9,912 bases of DNA, taken from NCBI GenBank assembly GCA_020442095.1, contig JAGRKY010000408.1:1-9912 (forward strand). The letters run 5' to 3'. This stretch comes from Bauldia sp. (GTDB lineage: Bacteria > Pseudomonadota > Alphaproteobacteria > Rhizobiales > Kaistiaceae). Below the pieces are notes generated by a model. That model worked only from the letters and a program-made list of their open reading frames with translations. It searched no databases and was not told where the DNA came from. Position numbers and translations under genes: made by a program. Shown piece by piece: positions 1 through 4,991 of the stretch. Numbering within the stretch: position 1 is the stretch's first letter; every line of letters starts with the position of its first letter.

Positions 1-1004
1 GCGAGGGCGGGGATGACGTTGGCGACGAAGGGCAGGGCGATCGCGATGGCGAGGGTCGGGATCGCACATAGCTGCAGGAGCTTCCAGCGGCCGTAGCGAT
101 CGGCAAGAATCCCGACAACTCCGACAAGCACGGCTTCGCCGAGGCTGAAGATGGCGACGAGGCTCGAAGCCGCCTCGTCGCTCAGGCCCTGGGCGACCCC
201 GAACAGCGGCAGGAGGCTGTAGATCGCCGTCGATGCGACGCCGACGAGGAAGGACGCGATGATCAGCGACTTCGCCAGTGAGAAGGCCGCACGGAAGCCG
301 AGCCCGCCACTGCTCATCCGGGAGTCTTCCGGCGCGCTCGAAGGCCGGTCGCGGATGGAGAGTGCGATCAGGGTCCCTGCGGCAAGCGGGATCATCGCCA
401 GCACGAAGGGCCAGAATCCGATGACCCCGGTTGCGCTGATCATAAGCGGCCCGACGAACTGGGCGCCGGTATAGAGCACCATCGCCAGCGACATGGCGCG
501 GCCCCGCTGACGGTCGTTGACCACGCCGTTCAGCCAGATTTCGGTTGTCGCCCAGAGTGCGGCAAAGCAGGCGCCCATGACGAAACGCGACGCGAACCAG
601 ACGACGACGTTGTCGAAGGCGAAGATCGCCGCGAAGCAGAGGAAGGGCAGTGCGTACATCGCGGCCGCGAAGCGCGACAGACCGATGACCGCGATCAGTC
701 GCGGCAGGAACGGACCGACGAACAGGATGCCGGCGCCGGCGAACGAGGCATTGAGCCCGATCAGCCAGTTCGACAACCCGTATTTCTCAAGAGCCAGCGA
801 GAAATAGGGATAGCTGAACGCGGAAATGACGGACTCGATCGCGATCAGGACCAAGACACCGATGACAGGCCACGTCAGCCTGAAACGGGTCGAATCCCGA
901 TCAATCGGGACGTTGTCCTGTCTCGCGACTGCAGGCGCCCGGTGTGCCGGCGCGCGCGCGATCGCGACCCTTCCCGTTGTCTGCTTCTCCTCCGCGAGGC
1001 TCAT
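1..1004 (-). CDS. MFS transporter, N-terminal part (cut by window edge)
   Basis: Reading the minus strand from the ATG at 1004 gives an open frame of about 334 codons that leaves the window at base 1 without a stop. It encodes an inner-membrane major facilitator superfamily permease; the substrate cannot be told. After a polar N-terminus of about 45 residues come regularly spaced hydrophobic helices. The segment SRFVMGACFAALWATTEIWL followed by NGVVNDQRRGRAMSL resembles the helix 4-5 region of YcaD-like MFS proteins. GILADRYGRWKLL near the end matches the conserved MFS cytoplasmic loop (motif A) between helices 8 and 9. Typical members have about 400 residues, so roughly the last 60-80 are missing. 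No clear ribosome binding site precedes 1004, so the true start could lie inside the polar N-terminus. The gene is divergent from the SET gene at 1088, with 83 bases between them that must hold both promoters. Confidence 0.85.
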   Translation of the reverse strand, partial: MSLAEEKQTTGRVAIARAPAHRAPAVARQDNVPIDRDSTRFRLTWPVIGVLVLIAIESVISAFSYPYFSLALEKYGLSNWLIGLNASFAGAGILFVGPFLPRLIAVIGLSRFAAAMYALPFLCFAAIFAFDNVVVWFASRFVMGACFAALWATTEIWLNGVVNDRQRGRAMSLAMVLYTGAQFVGPLMISATGVIGFWPFVLAMIPLAAGTLIALSIRDRPSSAPEDSRMSSGGLGFRAAFSLAKSLIIASFLVGVASTAIYSLLPLFGVAQGLSDEAASSLVAIFSLGEAVLVGVVGILADRYGRWKLLQLCAIPTLAIAIALPFVANVIPAL

Positions 1005-1087
1005 GTGCTCAAGCCGTGCGGTTTGACCAGGGAAGGGCTCTTTCCTGGCGAAGCTGAAGTCAACCTGGCTATAAGGGGCTGCCGTTC

Positions 1088-1516
1088 ATGCTTTGCCGGG
1101 GACTCGCCGAAATGATGCTGGTGCCGAACTATCTCGACAGGAGTCCGATCCACGGAATCGGGATTTTCGCCCGCAATTCCATAGCCAGGGGGACCCGCGT
1201 CTGGGAATTCACGCCAGGCTTCGATCAGGTGTTTTCCGACGAAGAACTCGCAACCCTCAATCCTCTCGAGCGCGAGGCTGTCCTGTTTTATTGCTACGTC
1301 GAGCAGGGGCTGAACCGCCTTGTTCTTTGCTGCGATAATGCCCGGCACTTCAACTATGCCGACGCCCCCAACTGCGGACCGGGAGATCATTCCGTCCAGG
1401 GGTTCGTCTCCGCGCTCGCGCTCAGGGACATCGCCGCGGGTGAGGAGCTGACCTATTCCACCGACGAGGACGCCGACGCCGACCGGAAGCTCCATCATAC
1501 CGGGAGCGCCGGCTGA
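1088..1516 (+). CDS. Small SET-domain protein with altered catalytic motifs
   Basis: This encodes 142 residues, almost entirely one SET domain, the fold of protein-lysine methyltransferases. Seen: SPIHGIGIFARNSIARGT (residues 19-36) is the N-terminal SET strand with the GxG AdoMet-binding turn; ARHFNYADAPNC (85-96) sits where the RFxNHSCxPN motif is expected; ALRDIAAGEELTYS (111-124) is the C-terminal SET motif. The NHSC core reads NYAD, and the Tyr that normally follows GEELTxx is Thr125, so activity is doubtful. There is no Cys-rich post-SET tail. The N-terminal eight residues may not be translated: ATGs at 1112 and 1115 would give a protein starting MMLVPNYL or MLVPNYL. AAGGGG at 1073-1078 can serve the 1088 start. 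However, TATAAG at 1070-1075 resembles a -10 box, and if it is used the message begins too late for that site and favours 1112. Convergent with the next SET gene. Family is confident, function is not. Confidence 0.82.
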   Translation: MLCRGLAEMMLVPNYLDRSPIHGIGIFARNSIARGTRVWEFTPGFDQVFSDEELATLNPLEREAVLFYCYVEQGLNRLVLCCDNARHFNYADAPNCGPGDHSVQGFVSALALRDIAAGEELTYSTDEDADADRKLHHTGSAG

Positions 1517-1559
1517 CTTTGCCGGTCCGGGGCGATGCCGATGGTTGTCCTCCGCCATT

Positions 1560-1578
1560 CAGGAAACCCATCTTCCTG
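1560..1578. terminator. Short inverted repeat between convergent SET genes
   Basis: CAGGAA (1560-1565) and TTCCTG (1573-1578) form a perfect 6-bp stem with a 7-base loop in the 96-base gap between the two convergent SET genes. There is no run of T on either side, so if it terminates transcription it is a weak or Rho-assisted site. A second possible stem, GGTCC (1593-1597) with GGACC (1608-1612), lies just beyond the stop codon of the minus-strand gene. The assignment rests on position and symmetry only. Confidence 0.2.
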
Positions 1579-1612
1579 CATTGTTGCCTGACGGTCCCGC
1601 GCGTGCCGGACC

Positions 1613-2026
1613 TCAGATCATGCAGCGCCCTTCGGGGCACCAGCACTTGATTCCCTCCGGCACGAGGTTGAAGGAGCGGTAGTCGACCGTGATCTCCTCG
1701 CCCGCCTCGATGTCGCGGTTGGCGTAGACGTAGAGCTTGTCCTCGACCCTGGCCGTCGGGCGGCAGCTGTGGTTGAGGAAATCGACGCCGTCCGGCTCCC
1801 ACTGCGGCAAGAGGCAGAGGAGCTTGGACCCTTCACGCTTGAGATGGACCGACTGCCGCCACCAGAAGACGTCGAGCTCGTCCTTGCTGTCGAGGTCGAC
1901 CATGACGGCCTTGCCGTCAAAGAATCCGATCAGCTCGTCTTTCTTGATCTTTGCCTTGGCAAAGACACCCTTGTGTTCGGCACTGAAATCACGAACTTCA
2001 ACGAGCTGGGTATTCGTGTAACTCAT
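1613..2026 (-). CDS. SET-domain protein-lysine methyltransferase with post-SET zinc motif
   Basis: This 137-residue protein is a nearly minimal SET domain with all the catalytic signatures expected of an AdoMet-dependent protein-lysine methyltransferase. Seen: HKGVFAKAKIKKDELIG (18-34) is the N-terminal strand and AdoMet-binding turn; FLNHSCRPTARV (83-94) is the NHSC motif; ANRDIEAGEEITVDYRSFN (102-120) carries the catalytic Tyr116; CWCPEGRC (128-135) is a post-SET CxCx4C cluster. In eukaryotic enzymes such as Dim-5, these three cysteines and the Cys of NHSC (here Cys88) bind one zinc beside the active site; by homology the same is likely here. The protein ends two residues after the cluster. 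GAGGTG at 2041-2036, 9 bases before the ATG, supports the start. The substrate is unknown. Convergent with the degenerate SET gene at 1088, which is only distantly similar, and divergent from the GGDEF-EAL gene at 2619. Confidence 0.88.
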   Translation of the reverse strand: MSYTNTQLVEVRDFSAEHKGVFAKAKIKKDELIGFFDGKAVMVDLDSKDELDVFWWRQSVHLKREGSKLLCLLPQWEPDGVDFLNHSCRPTARVEDKLYVYANRDIEAGEEITVDYRSFNLVPEGIKCWCPEGRCMI

Positions 2027-2070
2027 GACTCACTTCACCTCATGCCACTGGACGCCGAATATCCCCTCGT

Positions 2071-2091
2071 CCGGACAGTCGGGATGTCCGG
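2071..2091. repeat. Perfect 7-bp inverted repeat upstream of SET gene
   Basis: CCGGACA (2071-2077) and TGTCCGG (2085-2091) are perfect inverted copies separated by GTCGGGA. The element is 45 bases upstream of the minus-strand SET start and just outside its ribosome binding site. It could be an operator, or a hairpin in the leader of that message. No T-run follows, so a terminator is unlikely. Confidence 0.35.
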
Positions 2092-2190
2092 TTCAGAAGC
2101 GCATCCGGTATCGGGCCGCCTGGCAACGAAGTGACGGAATGTCTCGGTGCAACACCTGCACGGCGCCGCGCCGCCGCCTCCTCGTAGTAG

Positions 2191-2205
2191 TTAACAATAC
2201 CTTAC
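2191..2205. promoter_or_regulatory. CtrA-like box 1 (TTAA-N7-TTAC)
   Basis: TTAA at 2191-2194, seven bases, then TTAC at 2202-2205. The CtrA response-regulator consensus in alphaproteobacteria is TTAA-N7-TTAA, so this matches at 7 of 8 positions. Its A-rich TTAA half is part of a GTTAAC palindrome. CtrA often controls motility and cell-cycle genes, which would fit a c-di-GMP gene downstream. The call assumes the host is an alphaproteobacterium, and the motif is short. Confidence 0.3.
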
Positions 2206-2232
2206 CGCATTACTGCGAAATGTAAGCGCGTT

Positions 2233-2251
2233 GGTTAACGGGTTGTCAACC
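2233..2251. promoter_or_regulatory. CtrA-like box 2 inside an imperfect dyad
   Basis: TTAA (2235-2238), seven bases, then TCAA (2246-2249) gives a second 7-of-8 match to the CtrA consensus. It starts 44 bases after the first box, about four helical turns. The site is also an imperfect dyad, GGTTAAC (2233-2239) against GTCAACC (2245-2251), with six of seven positions symmetric. On the minus strand, TTGACA at 2249-2244 lies within it, so a bound protein could cover a -35 element for the SET gene. Confidence 0.3.
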
Positions 2252-2282
2252 ATTTAGGCCCGCTACGGCGGCAGGCAAAGAG

Positions 2283-2308
2283 CCGCACGGGTCAAAAATC
2301 CCGTGCGG
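2283..2308. repeat. Perfect 9-bp inverted repeat in the intergenic region
   Basis: CCGCACGGG (2283-2291) and CCCGTGCGG (2300-2308) are perfect inverted copies around the A-rich loop TCAAAAAT. This is the strongest hairpin I found in the window. Neither strand has a T-run after it, so it does not look like a standard intrinsic terminator. GCGGC at 2268-2272 can also pair with GCCGC at 2282-2286, which would use part of the left arm; the two stems exclude each other. Operator, RNA switch and transcription-boundary roles all remain open. Confidence 0.4.
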
Positions 2309-2577
2309 AAACACTGCGTTAACTATATCGGATGAAAGGGCGGCGGGTTGACGCTGCCAGGGCGCCGGGCCTCGGCAAAATAGTGCAGTATCAAGGGCAT
2401 AAAACTTATTAGTGCATTTCCATAGAATTGTTTGGCGAAGAACTTATCCGCTACGTCGAAATCGTAGGACTATAGGCGAATTGAACGCAGCAGCCTGACG
2501 GTGGACAGCATTCCCGCTTGGGAAAAATGCAATTAGGCTGAGGTTTTCCCTTAAACATATCGAAATTGTTTCTGCCG

Positions 2578-2622
2578 ATGATCCCGACCCTAGTTGTGGG
2601 CTGCAGGGCATTCGAGAAATGA
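2578..2622 (+). CDS. Possible 14-codon leader peptide overlapping the next start
   Basis: An ATG at 2578 opens a 14-codon frame encoding MIPTLVVGCRAFEK. Its TGA (2620-2622) overlaps the start codon of the GGDEF-EAL gene as ATGA. Such an overlap is the usual geometry of translational coupling, and the downstream gene has only a modest ribosome binding site (AGGG at 2605-2608). No Shine-Dalgarno sequence precedes 2578, and a frame this short can occur by chance. Confidence 0.2.
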   Translation: MIPTLVVGCRAFEK

Positions 2623-4811
2623 ACAAAGGGATAACGAGCCGTATCACGCTCAACCTGATTGCAGGCATCGTGATAACGGTTGTTACCGTCGTCGTCGCGA
2701 TCTTCTGGATGGCGGCGCGCCAGAACGACCAGGCGGCCAAGTCGACCGAAACCATGGTGGTCGGCGGCGTCGAGGCGATGGTCCGGCGAGTCAACGGGCT
2801 CGCCAACGACTATGCCTGGTGGCAGGACTTCTACGATGCCTATGTGAAGCGCGACGACGAATGGATGCGGACCAATATCGAGTCCAGCGTCGAGGAGACT
2901 GAGATCGCCGACATTATGGCGGTCGTCTCGCAGGCCGGTACGATCGACTATGCCTACGTGCTGGGCGAGGACAGGACCGCCGAGCAGATTCTGACGCCGG
3001 AAGTCATCGGGGGCATCCGGTTGCTGGCCGAAGGCATGCCGATCGAGAATTTCGCGGCAAGAAGCGCCTTCCTCGACGTCGACGGCACGATAATGCTGAT
3101 CGCCGTATCCCGGGTCACGCCCGTCTACGAAGAAGAAAAGCAGGACCCGACGAAATTGCCGTTCTTCGTCGTGGGTATTTCGCTCAACGAAGAAGCCCTG
3201 CTCAATCTCGGCCGATCGTTCCTCATCGACGACCTGCACATTGAATTGGCGACCGATCCGAATCAGGTGCTGTTTGCCGATGCGCCGCCGATCGCAGATA
3301 TCTTTGGAAAGACTGTCGGCCATTTCGTCTGGACGCCGCCGACCCCCGGCTACGCGGTGCTTCGTAACGTTCTTCTGCCGATCGCCATCGCGCTGGCGCT
3401 GTTCTGCGTCGTCGCCTTCACCACCGCTTTCCGGGCCCGACGGGTCGCAATCGCGCTGGGCGAAAGCGAGAAGGAAGCCGTGATCGCCGCGCGTACGGAC
3501 AGCATGACGGCGCTCATGAACCGCACCGGTTTCACCGAGTTGCTCGCGTCGCCCGACTACGAGCAGGCCTGCGCCAACGGCAAGCTCGCCGTCATCTATA
3601 TGGATATCAACGGCTTCAAGGCGGTGAATGACTCGATCGGTCATCACGGCGGCGACGAGCTGGTCAAGGCGCTGGCAAGGCGGGTGACCGGCGTGCTGCC
3701 GGGGGATGCCCGATTCGCCCGGATCGGCGGCGACGAATTCGCGGTGACGATCATCGGCAACGCGGTACGCGAGACGGCTGCCGACGCCGCGGCCAGGATT
3801 GTCGGGTGCCTGGACCAGCCCTTCACCGTCCATGGCTTCGAGTTCCACGTCACGGTTGCCGTCGGCTATGCGATCGCCGGCGGGACCGGCCTGACCCCGA
3901 GCGAGATCGTCCGTCGCGCCGACATCGCAATGTATCACGCGAAGAACGGCGCCGAGCGGGAGGCGATCCTCTACAACTCCACCATGGAGACGGGCGCGCT
4001 CGAGAAGAAGCAGATCGAGACGTCGCTCCGCAGGGCGATCGAACTCGGCGATCTGCGGGTGTTCTATCAGCCGGTGGTGAGAGCCAACGACCTAACGGTC
4101 GTCGGCATGGAGGCGCTGCTTCGCTGGACGTCGAAGGAACTTGGCACCGTATCGCCTTCGACCTTCATTCCGGTGGCCGAAGAGACCGGTCTCATCCACG
4201 ATATCGGACGGTTCGTCGTCGACCGCGTCTGCAAGGATGCGGCGAACTGGCCCGGGATGAAGATGGCCATCAACCTGTCGCCGGTTCAGCTCCGCGACCC
4301 GGATTTCGCAACCGGTCTTCTTGACGCGGTCCGCAGCCACGGTCTGGAGCCCAGCCGGTTCGAGCTCGAACTCACCGAAGGGATCCTGGTCAACAACCCG
4401 ACGATCGCCAAGCGCAAGCTCGCCAAGCTCAAGGAAATGGGCTTCACGCTCTCGCTCGACGATTTCGGCACCGGCTTTTCCTCGATCGGCTATCTGCGGC
4501 AGTTCCCCTTCGATATCCTCAAGGTGGACCGGTCTTTCGTCCGCGACATCGGCCTGAACGCGACCGCCAACGCGTTGATCCAGTCGCTTGTCTCGCTCGG
4601 CGACGCGATGAACCTTTCGGTCATCGCGGAAGGGATCGAGAATGAAGACCAGCTGAAGCTGCTGAGGCTGGTCCAGTGCGAATATGTCCAGGGCTACCTG
4701 GTCAGCCGCCCGGTCCCGGCCGAGGAAATCACGGAACTGCTTCGCGACGCCGGGGAAGAAAGGCGCCTCGGCTTCAGTGGCAGGGGAAAGCGTGAAGCCG
4801 CCGCGCGATAG
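2619..4811 (+). CDS. CHASE4-GGDEF-EAL membrane protein (c-di-GMP turnover)
   Basis: This 730-residue inner-membrane protein should sense a periplasmic signal and control cyclic di-GMP. Domains seen: TM helix about 11-32; periplasmic CHASE4-type sensor about 45-240 with NDYAWWQDFYDAY; second TM helix about 253-272; GGDEF domain about 290-450 with TDSMTALMNR, VNDSIGHHGGDEL and an intact GGDEF at 370-374; EAL domain about 470-720. The EAL residues expected for phosphodiesterase activity are all present: EALLRW (from 498), INLS, ELTEG, LDDFGTGFSS (about 613), LKVDRS, IAEGIEN and QGY. The product-inhibition motif RxxD five residues before GGDEF is absent. Both cyclase and phosphodiesterase activity are possible, and the net direction cannot be read from sequence. 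The start is supported only by AGGG at 2605-2608. A similar paralogue follows 180 bases downstream on the same strand, and CtrA-like boxes lie upstream. Confidence 0.93.
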   Translation: MNKGITSRITLNLIAGIVITVVTVVVAIFWMAARQNDQAAKSTETMVVGGVEAMVRRVNGLANDYAWWQDFYDAYVKRDDEWMRTNIESSVEETEIADIMAVVSQAGTIDYAYVLGEDRTAEQILTPEVIGGIRLLAEGMPIENFAARSAFLDVDGTIMLIAVSRVTPVYEEEKQDPTKLPFFVVGISLNEEALLNLGRSFLIDDLHIELATDPNQVLFADAPPIADIFGKTVGHFVWTPPTPGYAVLRNVLLPIAIALALFCVVAFTTAFRARRVAIALGESEKEAVIAARTDSMTALMNRTGFTELLASPDYEQACANGKLAVIYMDINGFKAVNDSIGHHGGDELVKALARRVTGVLPGDARFARIGGDEFAVTIIGNAVRETAADAAARIVGCLDQPFTVHGFEFHVTVAVGYAIAGGTGLTPSEIVRRADIAMYHAKNGAEREAILYNSTMETGALEKKQIETSLRRAIELGDLRVFYQPVVRANDLTVVGMEALLRWTSKELGTVSPSTFIPVAEETGLIHDIGRFVVDRVCKDAANWPGMKMAINLSPVQLRDPDFATGLLDAVRSHGLEPSRFELELTEGILVNNPTIAKRKLAKLKEMGFTLSLDDFGTGFSSIGYLRQFPFDILKVDRSFVRDIGLNATANALIQSLVSLGDAMNLSVIAEGIENEDQLKLLRLVQCEYVQGYLVSRPVPAEEITELLRDAGEERRLGFSGRGKREAAAR

Positions 4812-4818
4812 GCGGCGG
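4798..4818. repeat. GC-rich hairpin at the end of the first GGDEF-EAL gene
   Basis: CCGCCGC (4798-4804) and GCGGCGG (4812-4818) form a perfect 7-bp stem whose 7-base loop contains the stop codon. No T-run follows, so termination would be weak and read-through into the second GGDEF-EAL gene is possible. The remaining bases up to 4991 show no other clear signal. Confidence 0.25.
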
Positions 4819-4991
4819 GCCGGCAGGCGGATGCGTCTTTCGAAGCTGGACCCTTGGGGCGACCGATAGGGGAGAGCCGGAATCCGGGACGACGAGCCGC
4901 ACGCCCGTCTTCACCTTTCCTTAAGTCAGACATGGCGGAATTTATGTGACGTTGCGTGTTTTACGGCGCTTCGATCCGCGGAAAACGGCAG

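Larger units (their letters stand above)
2027..2618. other. 592-base regulatory intergenic region
   Basis: This stretch separates the minus-strand SET gene from the plus-strand GGDEF-EAL gene and must hold divergent promoters. From about 2190 it is clearly richer in A+T than the genes. It holds a perfect 7-bp inverted repeat (2071-2091), three GTTAAC palindromes (2190-2195, 2234-2239, 2318-2323), two CtrA-like boxes, a perfect 9-bp inverted repeat (2283-2308) and a 14-codon reading frame ending on the next gene's ATG. A minus-strand TTGACA lies at 2249-2244, but no good -10 element follows it. I could not assign a convincing sigma-70 or sigma-54 promoter. I see no tRNA or recognisable RNA gene and no broken gene here. 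Confidence 0.6.

Noticed and set aside
259..1026. Three short plus-strand frames in the first kilobase
   Set aside because: All are antisense to the MFS transporter reading frame, which continues to the window edge and has clear membrane helices and motifs.
1001..1558. Open frame of 185 codons on the minus strand across the first SET gene
   Set aside because: It overlaps the whole SET-domain gene and also the MFS start, and shows no recognisable family.
2451..3938. Open frame of 495 codons on the minus strand inside the first GGDEF-EAL gene
   Set aside because: It lies antisense to a gene with unmistakable domains, and the translation is Asp/Arg/Gly/His-rich with no recognisable motif. High GC makes such long shadow frames common.
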